The notes: generated from the sequence alone by a model not told the origin. A DNA stretch of 64,000 bases from Bacillota bacterium (GCA_023398815.1 JAEWRW010000030.1:1-64000); one strand, 5' to 3'; positions 1 through 8,252 are shown, counted from the stretch's first letter. Numbers and translations are program-made.

Positions 1-455
1 ATTGTGTGGTGTGTGGTGGCGAAACGGGGGTGGGAAGGACCGAAACTAAGCCGGCCCGGGAAGGGAGTACGCGGAAGGCAGGGCAGCACCCGGGGGTACC
101 GCGACGGCATTTGGATGTGCTGGAACCAGGAGCAACCATGTCATCCACCGCCTTCATGTAATCGATTACATCGGCCCAGATTAAAAAAGCAAACTCTCCA
201 CTTGCACTTCACTGAAACTATTCAGCTGGTCACGAAAGCTTGCCGTCGATTGCGTTTTGGTCAGTTGCGGCGAACCGCTTGTTTATGGCCTTATTATATG
301 ACCCTTCCTGCATATTGTCAATCTGCTATAAAAACTTTTTGAAAGTTGTACGCAATGACCAAGGCGGGAGCTGGAATGGTGCATTTTCAGTTGAGAACAG
401 ACCCGTGCTATGGTACGATAACACCGGAAAGTATGGGGAAGGACGGGAGTCGCCA
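1..455. other. Intergenic region upstream of rpiB, no gene seen
   Basis: No convincing coding region lies here. The longest open frames have composition unlike the neighbouring genes and no ribosome binding site. The second half is AT-richer than the rest of the window. A perfect 16-bp palindrome sits at 156-171. A possible -10 hexamer TATAAA is at 327-332 with a weak TTCCTG 16 bp upstream. The region is probably the promoter and operator zone of the rpiB transcription unit. Confidence 0.5.
156..171. promoter_or_regulatory. Perfect palindromic operator, LacI-family type
   Basis: ATGTAATCGATTACAT is a perfect 16-bp palindrome with a central CG step. This is the form of operators bound by LacI/GalR-family repressors, whose hinge helices insert at a central CpG. 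It lies about 285 bp upstream of rpiB in an AT-rich region. Which regulator binds is not shown; the only LacI-type protein in the window is 40 kb away at 40297-41322. Confidence 0.55.
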
Positions 456-905
456 ATGAAAATTGCCATCGGTTGTGACCACGTAGGCCTGGAACTAAAA
501 CCAACCATCGCCGAGCACCTGCGCCAGCGCGGGTTTGAGGTGGAGGATTTTGGATGCAACAGCGCTGAGCGCTGTGATTACCCTGTTTATGGTGAGGCGG
601 TTGCCCGGGCGGTAGCTTCCGGGCAGTGCGACCTTGGGGTGCTCATCTGCGGCACTGGCATTGGCATTTCGCTGGCCGCCAACAAGGTGCGAGGCATCCG
701 CGCGGCGGTGTGCAGCGAGCCATACAGCGCGCGCCTGACCCGCCAGCACAACAACGCCAATATCATTGCCTTTGGGGCGCGGGTGGTGGGGGCGGACTTG
801 GCCAAGATGATCGTGGATGAGTTCCTCAACGCGACCTTTGAGGGTGGTCGGCACCAGCGCCGTTTGGACGCCATTGCCGACATAGAAACGCGGGAGAACT
901 GCTGA
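456..905 (+). CDS. rpiB: Ribose-5-phosphate isomerase B (RpiB/LacA family)
   Basis: A 149-residue protein, the usual length for the RpiB/LacAB family of cytosolic sugar-phosphate isomerases, which interconvert ribulose 5-phosphate and ribose 5-phosphate or related aldose/ketose phosphates. The N-terminus MKIAIGCDH carries the conserved Asp8-His9. Cys65 in the CGTGIG loop is the expected catalytic base region, and the RQHNN motif with His98 is conserved. ATG 456 was chosen because GGAAGGACGGGAG precedes it and the family start MKIA fits; the open frame continues upstream without family similarity. The next gene, a mutarotase-fold protein, follows after about 100 bases on the same strand, suggesting a small sugar-catabolic unit. 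Substrate could also be allose 6-phosphate or another aldose phosphate. Confidence 0.88.
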   Translation: MKIAIGCDHVGLELKPTIAEHLRQRGFEVEDFGCNSAERCDYPVYGEAVARAVASGQCDLGVLICGTGIGISLAANKVRGIRAAVCSEPYSARLTRQHNNANIIAFGARVVGADLAKMIVDEFLNATFEGGRHQRRLDAIADIETRENC

Positions 906-1003
906 ATCGGAGGGGCGGCAGCCTGCGGGTTGTCGCTGGCTGTGCCCAGGCAGAGGGATGGGAGAATACGGCGCGATTGCGCCGAGTGAAGGAAGGTTCA
1001 ACG

Positions 1004-1888
1004 ATGGAAGGAACGTTTCGCATTGGGTCGGATCGCCTGACGGTGGATGTGGCGCAGCCTGGCGGTAGCCTGTATGCCGGCACGCGGTTTGACTGGACGG
1101 GTTTTGTGGCCTCGGTGGTGCTGGATGGCAAGCACGAGTTCACCGTGCCCGAGCAGCTCGACAATCGCCATTGGAGCTCCAACGGCAGAGGCCTGTGCAA
1201 TGAGTTTCAGTTCGCCGATGGCTTTGCCGGCGTGCCCGCGGGGGCGCGTTGCATCAAGCCGGGCGTGGGTTTGCTGGCCGCCGACGGCGAAGAGTATTCC
1301 TTCATGAAGGAATATGAGAACCAGCCGTTCCCCGTGAGTTTTGAGCATGGCGGCAACTGGGCTTGCTTTACCCAGGACGCGCTGGAGTGCAACGGCTATG
1401 CCTTCCGCCAGCGGAAGCTCTTGCAGGTCTGCGGTGACGCATTGACGGTGCGCTCCACCCTCTTCAACACCGGTAGCAAGGCGATGCACCTGCGGGAGTA
1501 CAACCACAACTTTGTGGCCATCAACCGCCGCCCGGTGGACAAATCGTATAAGCTCTTCGTCAACAAGGTGGATCCGCAGGCAGCTTTCAGCCGCAAGTTC
1601 CCCTTCACCGGCAATGCTGAGAACGCCCTGCTCACCTGGGTGGCCAAGCCGGAAAATCCGCCCTTCACCCTCATCCAGGAGGTCGGGCCGACCTGCCCCG
1701 GTTACGTGTGGCAGCTGGTGCACGACGACGAGCCCGTCGGCATGCTGGAGCAGGACTCCTTCACCCCCGGGTACATCCAGGTTTGGGCCATCGGCCATGT
1801 GCTCTCCACCGAGGTGTTCGTGAATTTGGACATCCAGCCCGGCGAGAGCGCCACCTGGTCGCGCACCTGGAAGTTTTTCTATAAGTAA
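1004..1888 (+). CDS. Aldose 1-epimerase-like (galactose mutarotase fold) protein
   Basis: A 294-residue soluble protein that looks like the aldose 1-epimerase / DUF4432 group of the galactose-mutarotase-like beta-sandwich fold. Visible landmarks are the N-terminal GGSLYAGTRFDWTG segment, the mid-protein LREYNHNF segment and the C-terminal FVNLDIQPGESATW strand-turn-strand. The likely role is anomer interconversion or binding of a free sugar near the RpiB-type isomerase upstream. The start at 1004 (MEGTFRIG) is preceded by GAAGGAAGG; an in-frame ATG at 977 lacks a better site. An intrinsic terminator follows at 1950-1982. The exact sugar cannot be told from the sequence. Confidence 0.7.
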   Translation: MEGTFRIGSDRLTVDVAQPGGSLYAGTRFDWTGFVASVVLDGKHEFTVPEQLDNRHWSSNGRGLCNEFQFADGFAGVPAGARCIKPGVGLLAADGEEYSFMKEYENQPFPVSFEHGGNWACFTQDALECNGYAFRQRKLLQVCGDALTVRSTLFNTGSKAMHLREYNHNFVAINRRPVDKSYKLFVNKVDPQAAFSRKFPFTGNAENALLTWVAKPENPPFTLIQEVGPTCPGYVWQLVHDDEPVGMLEQDSFTPGYIQVWAIGHVLSTEVFVNLDIQPGESATWSRTWKFFYK

Positions 1889-1949
1889 AAGCGTCCCTAG
1901 ATGTACAGCAGGCGGGAGCCAGGTGCGCTCCCACAAGAAGCGGACAAAC

Positions 1950-1982
1950 AGGCAGAGAGCACAATGCGCTCTGCCTTTTTTG
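1950..1982 (+). terminator. Intrinsic terminator after the mutarotase-like gene
   Basis: GGCAGAGAGC (1951-1960) pairs with GCGCTCTGCC (1966-1975) with one mismatch, across a short loop, followed directly by a run of T residues to 1981. Confidence 0.85.
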
Positions 1983-2143
1983 TTGTCTGGCGATGGATGC
2001 CAAGCATGAGTTCCGTGAGGATGACGATGCGGAGAGAAAACTGCTGCCTGCCGGCCTCTGTCGCACAGGTCATGGAGGCTCCTCATATCCTTTCTGTGAG
2101 AGGAAGGGTGGAATCGCCCGGTGGATGGATAAGGAGATCTGTT

Positions 2144-2533
2144 ATGCAGATGTACCAAACGAGTTTTTGCTGCTGCATCTGCGTGCAGTGCTACGATCGC
2201 AACAGGAAGGCGCAGGGGATCAAGGTAACCTTTTTGCAGGCCGATGGAGTGCCGATCGATTCCCAGATCACCCAACGGGACGGTCTGGCTGTATTCACCG
2301 CCAATGCACCAGGGGAGTATGTGATCAAGGTTTGGTCACCACATCCGGCAACCCCCAGGGCGTACTATTGCCGGTTTGACCTCTGCTCGCAGGAACCGGA
2401 GCATCTCGTTTTTGTCTTTGGTTCCCCCCCGATACATAGGGGTATGGGAAACGCCAGCATTCTGCTGGTCGACGCTTTCTATCCAAATCTGCCCCTATCA
2501 GGAGGAGTCTATTCCTTATGGCAGACATCCTAA
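2144..2533 (+). CDS. Cna-B/SpaA-like protein, first ORF of a frame-offset pair
   Basis: A 129-residue ORF with a strong AAGGAG site at 2131-2136. The N-terminus is cysteine-rich (FCCCICVQC) and no signal peptide or sortase motif is seen. Residues of roughly 25-65 resemble a Cna-B/SpaA prealbumin-like module (QRDGLAVFTANAPGEYVIKV). The C-terminus LSGGVYSLWQTS is the typical first strand of a SpaA repeat and then stops. The remainder of that repeat is encoded in the -1 frame by the overlapping next ORF (from 2518). Known SpaA-fold proteins are Gram-positive surface or pilus subunits, but a surface location is not supported here because export and anchoring signals are absent. Either translational coupling, a frameshift, or an assembly error could explain the arrangement. 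Confidence 0.6.
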   Translation: MQMYQTSFCCCICVQCYDRNRKAQGIKVTFLQADGVPIDSQITQRDGLAVFTANAPGEYVIKVWSPHPATPRAYYCRFDLCSQEPEHLVFVFGSPPIHRGMGNASILLVDAFYPNLPLSGGVYSLWQTS

Positions 2534-3090
2534 TTGGCAGCCAAACCACGAACGCTCTCGGCGTGGCGGACTTTACCGCGCTGGCCAACGGGCACTATTA
2601 TCTGAAAATGAAGACACCGCCGCCCGGGTATGATCTGGACGCCACGGAGCTTCCTTTTGAAATTACCACCTTGGCTCCGGAGTACACGACGACGGTCTAC
2701 GACACTCCGACAATCGTTGCTTCGCTGGTCATCAACAAAAAGGACGTCATAACGGACGACGGAGTGGCAGGCGCTACCGTCGACTTCTACCGTGGCAATT
2801 TCCCGCTTGGGGAATCTGACGCAACCGACGCAACCGGTCAAGTCACCATTCCCAACCTGATGGCGATGGATCCGTCCGTTGCTTACAAGGTGGTTGAGAA
2901 CGAGGTGCCGTCCGGATACAAGCGCAACTACAGCGAATATCCGGTCAATCTGCCGATTGCAGGCACTTCCCAGGAAGTCGGAAACGTGCCGGTTGGTACT
3001 GGCGACGCGCAGGTTACGGTGGGGGACACCTACTATCACGCTTCTCTGCTCCAAGACGCGGTTTACGAACTGTACTGGACTTCCGTCTGA
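2518..3090 (+). CDS. SpaA/Cna-B repeat protein, second ORF of a frame-offset pair
   Basis: A 190-residue ORF overlapping the previous one by 16 bases in the -1 frame. AGGAGGAG at 2500-2507 is well placed for ATG 2518, so independent initiation is possible. Residues 1-55 complete the SpaA repeat begun by the upstream ORF (YYLKMKTPPPGYDLD is the hallmark). Residues of about 70-135 form a second repeat (AGATVDFYRGN through NEVPSGYKRNYSEYPVNL). The C-terminus LLQDAVYELYWTSV again stops just after the first strand of a further repeat, at the position homologous to the stop of the upstream ORF. There is no signal peptide, LPxTG motif or membrane anchor. A terminator follows. Function unknown; family resemblance is to isopeptide-bond surface modules. 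Confidence 0.62.
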   Translation: MADILIGSQTTNALGVADFTALANGHYYLKMKTPPPGYDLDATELPFEITTLAPEYTTTVYDTPTIVASLVINKKDVITDDGVAGATVDFYRGNFPLGESDATDATGQVTIPNLMAMDPSVAYKVVENEVPSGYKRNYSEYPVNLPIAGTSQEVGNVPVGTGDAQVTVGDTYYHASLLQDAVYELYWTSV

Positions 3091-3105
3091 TCGGCATTGG
3101 GTTTT

Positions 3106-3140
3106 GCATTCCAGCCGTTTTGGCCGGAATGCCTTTTTTT
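3106..3140 (+). terminator. Intrinsic terminator after the SpaA-like pair
   Basis: GCATTCCAGCC (3106-3116) and GGCCGGAATGC (3122-3132) form a stem with one mismatch, followed by C and seven T residues ending at 3140. Confidence 0.88.
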
Positions 3141-3189
3141 GTTTGTCATACGACGGAAACTGCCGCCGGGTGTCTCATCCGGCTGGGCG

Positions 3190-4101
3190 TCACTCGGTCA
3201 GCCGGCGCACCGAACGGGCGTATTCAGTGGGGGTGCTGCCCTCCAGCTGGGCAAAGCGGCGGGAGAAGTAGTGCACCGAGGAATAGCCGCAGCGGGCGGC
3301 AATCTCGGTCATCGTCAGGTACCCTTCGCGGATGAGGCGCTTGGCAGCCTCGTGCCGCAGGCGGCCGACCCACTCCATCACGCCCAGCTGGTGTTGGCGG
3401 CGCACCAGCTGCTGCAGGGCGCTGGGGCTCATACCGAAGCGCCGTGCCAGCTGGGGCAGGGTGAGGCGCTCATGGAGCCGTTGGCCCAGGCTGTGCTCCA
3501 TCTGCGCCAGCAGGCCGAGCTGGTATTCCTGCCGCCCGGCCAAGGCCTTGGGCCGCACGTCGGCTGCGTCACCCGCGGATGCCGGTGCGCCGGCTCGCTC
3601 CAACTGGCGCAGCAGACGAAGGAGCAGCGTCGTCAGCGCGCAGGCCAGCAACTGCTCGGCCCCCGTCGCCGCGTCGGCCCGGCGTTCCAGCGTCAGGTAG
3701 TGGTCCTCAGGCCGGTTGGCGAAGGCACGGCGGGCCTCCCGCACGATGGTGGCGAGCAGGGCCTTGGTTTCGTCGTCGGCGGGGAGCCGTGCCCGGCGGA
3801 AGCGCTCCATCGCCGGCGACCGGCAGACAAAGGACACGACGATGAGATCGGGCGGACGATCAGCCCCGGCCCAGATGCTGTGGAACTCGTTGGGGGCGTG
3901 GAAGGCGATCTCCGACGGGCCCAACACGAAGCGCCGCTCGTCGGCACCCAGCTCTACTGCGCCTCGGTCGAGGTATACCAGCTCCCAAAAGTCGTGCTGT
4001 TCACCGGCAAAGACATACCCCCGGGCAAACTGGAAGTAGTGGACGCTGACGATGGCCTCGACATCCAGCAGGCGCTGTAACGGCAACGGTTGATAGTCCA
4101 T
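3190..4101 (-). CDS. AraC-family transcriptional regulator
   Basis: A 303-residue protein with an N-terminal cupin-like sensor domain (HDFWELVYLDRGAVEL, then FHAPNEFHSIW) and a C-terminal pair of helix-turn-helix motifs in the last 100 residues (LTLPQLARRFGMSPSALQQLVRR and MTEIAARCGYSSVHYFSRRF), ending with the family signature TPTEYARS. GGAGGGTGGC immediately upstream selects ATG at 4101 over more upstream in-frame starts. It is divergent from the TIM-barrel isomerase and Gfo/Idh/MocA genes at 4195-6153 and most likely controls them in response to their sugar or polyol substrate. Confidence 0.88.
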   Translation of the reverse strand: MDYQPLPLQRLLDVEAIVSVHYFQFARGYVFAGEQHDFWELVYLDRGAVELGADERRFVLGPSEIAFHAPNEFHSIWAGADRPPDLIVVSFVCRSPAMERFRRARLPADDETKALLATIVREARRAFANRPEDHYLTLERRADAATGAEQLLACALTTLLLRLLRQLERAGAPASAGDAADVRPKALAGRQEYQLGLLAQMEHSLGQRLHERLTLPQLARRFGMSPSALQQLVRRQHQLGVMEWVGRLRHEAAKRLIREGYLTMTEIAARCGYSSVHYFSRRFAQLEGSTPTEYARSVRRLTE

Positions 4102-4194
4102 GCCACCCTCCAAAAGTGCAAAAAGTGTGCGGGATTGTGCAAATACCAAATGCAGTATACCAGATACAATAGAGCCAGAACAGGGGGTGTGATC

Positions 4195-5031
4195 GTGATC
4201 AAATCGATCAATCTGTGGTCGTTCCCCAGTGGATGGGGGCCGGAGCAGTGCTTTGAGTCTGCCGCCGCTGCAGGCTATGGGGCGGTGGAGCCGAACTTCG
4301 CCCTAGACGGGTACCTGACCCCGGAAAGCCGCGACCGCGATGTGCTGGCGCTGAAGGCTCGTGCTGAGGGCTGCGGCCTGCAGTTGGCGTCGCTGTCCAC
4401 CGGCGTGTACTGGGCTTGCCCGCCCACGTCGGACGATGCCATGATCCGCGCCAAAGCGCTTGACCTGGTGCTGCGGCAGTTGGAGATTGCAGCGTTGCTG
4501 GGTGTGGGGGCCATCCTGGTGGTACCGGGCATGGTGGGGGCGGATTTCGCCGACGCACCACCGGTGCGCTACGACGTGGCCCACGAGCGGGCGCTCACCT
4601 TTCTGCGGGCGGCGGCACCCCACGCGGCGGCCTGCGGCGTCGTCATCGGGGTGGAGAATGTGTGGAACAAGTTCCTGCTGTCCCCCATGGAGATGGCCGC
4701 CTTTGTGGACGCCTGCGAGTCGCCCTTCGTGCAGAGCTACTTTGACGTGGGCAATGTGCTGCAGTTTGGCTACCCCGAGCATTGGATCGACATTTTGGGC
4801 AAGCGCATCGTCCGTGTACACGTCAAGGACTTCAAGCGCTCCGTGGGCAACATCAATGGCTTCACTGACCTGCTGACCGGCGACGTTGACTTCCCGGCGG
4901 TGGTGGCGGCGCTTCGCCGGGTGGGTTACGATGGGTATCTCACGGCGGAGCTTTCGGCCTACCGCTACTATGGCGACCAGCTTGTGCCCAACACATCGGC
5001 CTCGCTGGATCGCATCATCGCCATGAACTGA
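4195..5031 (+). CDS. Sugar phosphate isomerase/epimerase (xylose-isomerase-like TIM barrel)
   Basis: A 278-residue member of the AP-endonuclease-2/xylose isomerase-like TIM-barrel superfamily, which includes IolE, UlaE and tagatose 3-epimerases. The metal-ligand positions expected for the family are visible in order: Glu in GVENVWNK, Asp in SYFDVGN, His in RVHVKDFK and Glu in YLTAELS. The GTG at 4195 is chosen because AGGGGG (4182-4187) lies at a good distance; a GTG at 4189 is too close to it, and no in-frame ATG is better. The Gfo/Idh/MocA dehydrogenase follows 99 bases downstream, a common pairing in inositol or rare sugar catabolism. Substrate unknown. Confidence 0.82.
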   Translation: MIKSINLWSFPSGWGPEQCFESAAAAGYGAVEPNFALDGYLTPESRDRDVLALKARAEGCGLQLASLSTGVYWACPPTSDDAMIRAKALDLVLRQLEIAALLGVGAILVVPGMVGADFADAPPVRYDVAHERALTFLRAAAPHAAACGVVIGVENVWNKFLLSPMEMAAFVDACESPFVQSYFDVGNVLQFGYPEHWIDILGKRIVRVHVKDFKRSVGNINGFTDLLTGDVDFPAVVAALRRVGYDGYLTAELSAYRYYGDQLVPNTSASLDRIIAMN

Positions 5032-5060
5032 ATCATTGACAAAATAGAAGACAAGACGAG

Positions 5061-5107
5061 GGCCAATCGCCAACCACCAAAACGTGATTGCGGTGTTGGC
5101 TGCGGCC
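5061..5107 (+). other. Intergenic stem-loop between isomerase and dehydrogenase genes
   Basis: GGCC and GCCAACCACC (5061-5078) pair with GGTGTTGGC and GGCC (5092-5107), giving an imperfect stem without a following T run. It is more likely an mRNA stability or processing element than a terminator. Confidence 0.4.
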
Positions 5108-5130
5108 CCGCCGACGGAGGAGGAAGAACT

Positions 5131-6153
5131 ATGCTGCGAGTAGGATTGATCGGCCTTGGGTTTATGGGCCGGGGCCATGTGAACGTGTACCAGCGCCTGG
5201 AGCGGGAGGGGGCCCCGGTCAAGCTGGTGGCCGTGTGTGATGTGGAAGAGGGCAAGCTCACCGGACGGGACATCGTGACGGGCAACATCGACGTGGGCAA
5301 CGCCGTCAACCTGAGCGCCTATGCTCAGTACACCGACTACCGTCAGATGATCGCCGAGCAGAAGTTGGACTACGTGGACATCGCCCTGCCGACCTACCTA
5401 CACGCCGGGGCGGCCATCGCCGCCATGGAAGCCGGCTGCCATGTGCTGTGCGAGAAGCCCATGGCCCGCACGCTGGAGGAATGCCAGGCGATGATCGACA
5501 CGAGCCGCTCCACCGGCCGCAAGCTCATGACGGGCCATTGTCTGCGGTTCTGGCCGGCCTACGAATACCTGAAGGAGTGCGTGGACAGCGGTCGCTTTGG
5601 CACGCTGACGTCGGCGTACTTCTTCCGTGGGGGCAGCACGCCCAAGTGGTCCTGGCAGGGTTGGCTGCTCAACGATGAGAAGAGCGGCGGGTGTCTGCTT
5701 GATCAGCACGTGCACGATGTGGATACCATCAACTGGCTCTTTGGCGTGCCCCAGGCTGTGACCACCAGCGCTCAGGTGGTGTTTGAGGGCTCGGGCTACG
5801 ATGCCGTCTCCACCCGTTACCTCTATGACGACGGCAAGATCGTCTGCGCGGAGGACGACTGGACGATCGGCGGAGCCTATGGGTTCGACATGGCTTTCCG
5901 GGTGAACTTCAAGCAGGGCAGCGTGCACTTCACCCATGGCAAGCTCACCGTCTATCCTGAGGAGGGCGAGGGCTTCACCCCCGAGCTTTCGGCCGACGAC
6001 GGCTACTACCGCGAGATCCGCTACTTCATCGACTGCGTCCTGCAGGATCGTCCCATCGAGACCTGCGCGCCGGAGAGTACGCGTCTCACCATTGGCATTG
6101 CCCTGGCGGAGGAACAGTCCGCCGACGCAGGCGGCAAGCTCGTCAGTCTCTAA
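5131..6153 (+). CDS. Gfo/Idh/MocA-family NAD(P)-dependent oxidoreductase
   Basis: A 340-residue cytosolic dehydrogenase. The N-terminal Rossmann fold shows GLIGLGFMGRGH (residues 5-16) for nucleotide binding and the EKP motif at residues 108-110 with the family lysine. A conserved aspartate and histidine pair in LLDQHVHDVDTINWLFG (about residue 190) is in the place of the catalytic His/Asp. Length is normal for the family. GGAGGAGGAAG precedes the ATG. It probably oxidises an inositol, sugar or amino-sugar derivative handled together with the upstream TIM-barrel isomerase, under the divergent AraC regulator. Confidence 0.85.
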   Translation: MLRVGLIGLGFMGRGHVNVYQRLEREGAPVKLVAVCDVEEGKLTGRDIVTGNIDVGNAVNLSAYAQYTDYRQMIAEQKLDYVDIALPTYLHAGAAIAAMEAGCHVLCEKPMARTLEECQAMIDTSRSTGRKLMTGHCLRFWPAYEYLKECVDSGRFGTLTSAYFFRGGSTPKWSWQGWLLNDEKSGGCLLDQHVHDVDTINWLFGVPQAVTTSAQVVFEGSGYDAVSTRYLYDDGKIVCAEDDWTIGGAYGFDMAFRVNFKQGSVHFTHGKLTVYPEEGEGFTPELSADDGYYREIRYFIDCVLQDRPIETCAPESTRLTIGIALAEEQSADAGGKLVSL

Positions 6154-6166
6154 CAACCGGTAACTG

Positions 6167-6204
6167 CCAGGGCGGCGTGGGGTTCCACGCCGCCCTGGTT
6201 TTTT
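6167..6204 (+). terminator. Intrinsic terminator after the Gfo/Idh/MocA gene
   Basis: CCAGGGCGGCGTGG (6167-6180) pairs perfectly with CCACGCCGCCCTGG (6185-6198), followed by six T residues. Confidence 0.92.
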
Positions 6205-6220
6205 CGTGATATGTGAGTAA

Positions 6221-6252
6221 CCCAAAGGCGCGGGATTTCCCGCGCCTTTGGG
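6221..6252 (-). terminator. Perfect 14-bp hairpin at the end of the Lpl-type operon
   Basis: CCCAAAGGCGCGGG (6221-6234) and CCCGCGCCTTTGGG (6239-6252) form a perfect stem with a four-base loop. It lies just past the stop of the minus-strand permease gene, so it probably ends that operon, although the minus-strand bases after it are only weakly T-rich. Confidence 0.6.
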
Positions 6253-6293
6253 TGGAGTAGGAGGAAAGAGAGCACTTCCCTGTTGTTGTGTTG

Positions 6294-7244
6294 TCAGCCC
6301 TTCACGCCGCCCAGGGTGAGACCGGTGACAAAATACTTTTGCAGGAAGGGATAGATGAAGAGAATTGGAACGACGGCAATGATCGTCATGGCCGCGCGGA
6401 TGGAGCTGGGTGTGACCGGCACCTTGTTGAGGTCGCCGGTGGCCAGTGCTGCGTCGCTGTCCTGGCCGGAGTAGCTCTGTGCCGAGGTCAGCAGCTTCTG
6501 CAACTCGTATTGCAGCGTCGTCAGGCCCGCCTTGGGGTTGGAGCAGTAAAGCATCGTGTCAAACCAGGAGTTCCACTGGCCCACCGCCACAAAAAGAGCA
6601 ATCGTGGCCACCACCGGCAGGCTCAGCGGCCAAATGATGGCAAAGAGAATACGGTACTCGCTGGCCCCGTCAATCTTGGCAGCCTCAATCAGGCTCTCAG
6701 GCAGGCTTTCGATGTAGCTGCGCATGACCATGACGTTGTAAGCACCCACCATGCCCGGTAGGATGTAGACGAGGAAGTTGTTGGTCAGGTGCAGGTCGCC
6801 CATCAGCAGGTAGACCGGGATGAGCCCGCCGGAGAAATACATGGTGAACACCAGGAAGGGGGTGAACACCCGGCGCAACACAAACTCCCGGCGGGAGAGA
6901 ACATAGGACACACACAGGCAAGCGAACACCGCGGTGGCGCAGCCCACCACCGCGCGGGAGGCTGAGATGAACAGCGCCTGGGTGATGGCGGGGTTGCCCA
7001 CCAGTATCTTTTCAAAGTTGCGAAGGGTGATCTCCCTCGGCCACAGGTAGATGCCGCCGCGCACGGTGTCCAGCGCGCTGTTGAAGGAGATTGCCAGTGT
7101 GTTCAGAAACGGATAGAGCGTCACCACGCACAGCAGGATGAGCGAGAGATAGATGACGGCGTCGAGGACGACGTCCTCCGGCGTGCGCTTGATGTGCCGA
7201 CCGTTTTTTTTGAGGGAAACGGGCTTCTTCTTGGTCAGTTCCAT
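6294..7244 (-). CDS. Lpl/YtcP-type carbohydrate ABC transporter permease (second subunit)
   Basis: A 316-residue integral membrane permease with about six predicted hydrophobic segments. The EAA cytoplasmic-loop motif (EAAKIDGASEYRILFAIIWP, about residue 200) is the docking site for the ATPase, and the C-terminus ends GLTLGGVKG, typical of LplC/YtcP proteins (MalG class). ATG 7244 is chosen since AGGAGGTG lies seven bases upstream; a GTG at 7253 overlaps that site. It is the last gene of a minus-strand operon with the LplB-like permease (12 bases away) and a binding lipoprotein. No ATPase gene is present, as usual for this family, which borrows a shared MsmX-type ATPase. Confidence 0.9.
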   Translation of the reverse strand: MELTKKKPVSLKKNGRHIKRTPEDVVLDAVIYLSLILLCVVTLYPFLNTLAISFNSALDTVRGGIYLWPREITLRNFEKILVGNPAITQALFISASRAVVGCATAVFACLCVSYVLSRREFVLRRVFTPFLVFTMYFSGGLIPVYLLMGDLHLTNNFLVYILPGMVGAYNVMVMRSYIESLPESLIEAAKIDGASEYRILFAIIWPLSLPVVATIALFVAVGQWNSWFDTMLYCSNPKAGLTTLQYELQKLLTSAQSYSGQDSDAALATGDLNKVPVTPSSIRAAMTIIAVVPILFIYPFLQKYFVTGLTLGGVKG

Positions 7245-7256
7245 GGCGCACACCTC

Positions 7257-8228
7257 CTAGAATATCCCATATCCATCGATTCGCTTGGAGATCCAGTTGC
7301 TAATCAGGATCAGCGAGATGGATATGGTGGAGTTAAAGATGCCGATTGCCGTGCCGTAGGAGAGGCGTCCGGTTTTCAGCGCGTATGTGAAGACGTACAC
7401 TTCAATGGTACGAGAGGCTTCAAAGTTGGAGGGGTTGCTCAGCAGGTAGACGTGCTCAAACCCCGCGTTCATCAGCATGCCAATGTTGAGCACCAGCAGA
7501 ATCTTGATGATGGGGAAGATGCTCGGCAGTGTCACGGCCATGATGCGGCGCAGACGCCCCGCACCGTCGATGGACGCGGCCTCGTAGAGTTCGGGGTCGA
7601 TGCCCGTCATGGACGCCAGGTAGATGATGGCGTTCCACCCCACGTTTTTCCACACGTTGGAGAGGGCGATGATCCAGTAGAAGTATTTGGGTTCGCCCAT
7701 GAAGGGGATGCCTTCCTGGGTCAGGCCCAGCTTCATCAGGATCACGTTGAGAATGCCGTCGCTGGGGGAGAGCGTCATGTAGACGATGTTGGCGGCGACA
7801 ACCCAAGACACGAAGTAGGGCAGATAGGAGATCGTCTGCACCACCCGTTTAAAGGCGATGCGGCGCACCTCGTTGAGCATCAGGGCCAGCAGGATGGCTG
7901 AGAAGAAGTTGAAGATGATCTTCAGCGCGCTGGTGGCCAATGTGTTCTTGAAGGCGCGGTAGAAGTTGGCGTCGCTAAACAGCTCCTGAAAGTTGGCCAA
8001 CCCCACGAAGGCGGAACCAAATATGCCCTTGGCCGGTTTGAAGTTTTGGAACGCCATGAGCCAGCCCCACAGCGGCAGATAGTGAAAGACGAAGACCAGA
8101 CAAAGAAACGGCACGATCAGCACCAGCAGTTGCCGTTGATCCACGCATTTGCGCCAGAAACTCTTTTGTTTGGCGGGCCGCGGCGTGCAGGCTTCAGCCT
8201 TCTCCACGCCGGAATTGATTGCGCTCAT
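7257..8228 (-). CDS. Lpl/YteP-type carbohydrate ABC transporter permease (first subunit)
   Basis: A 323-residue permease of the LplB/YteP (MalF class) type. A hydrophobic segment begins at about residue 34 after a basic, cytoplasmic N-terminus. The EAA motif EAASIDGAGRLRRIMAVTLP lies near residue 210, and the C-terminus SNWISKRIDGYGIF is typical. GGAGGAAAGCG precedes ATG 8228. It should pair with the permease at 6294-7244 to import an oligosaccharide or uronide-containing glycan fragment delivered by the lipoprotein at 8307-10037. Confidence 0.9.
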   Translation of the reverse strand: MSAINSGVEKAEACTPRPAKQKSFWRKCVDQRQLLVLIVPFLCLVFVFHYLPLWGWLMAFQNFKPAKGIFGSAFVGLANFQELFSDANFYRAFKNTLATSALKIIFNFFSAILLALMLNEVRRIAFKRVVQTISYLPYFVSWVVAANIVYMTLSPSDGILNVILMKLGLTQEGIPFMGEPKYFYWIIALSNVWKNVGWNAIIYLASMTGIDPELYEAASIDGAGRLRRIMAVTLPSIFPIIKILLVLNIGMLMNAGFEHVYLLSNPSNFEASRTIEVYVFTYALKTGRLSYGTAIGIFNSTISISLILISNWISKRIDGYGIF

Positions 8229-8252
8229 CGCTTTCCTCCCCCATGCTGCAAT

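Noticed and set aside
4..342. 112-codon open frame at the left edge
   Set aside because: Composition and lack of a start site are unlike real genes here; it spans a palindromic operator and AT-rich regulatory DNA.
998..2275. 425-codon minus-strand open frame opposite the mutarotase-like gene
   Set aside because: No ribosome binding site or family resemblance, and it runs through a terminator hairpin on the opposite strand.
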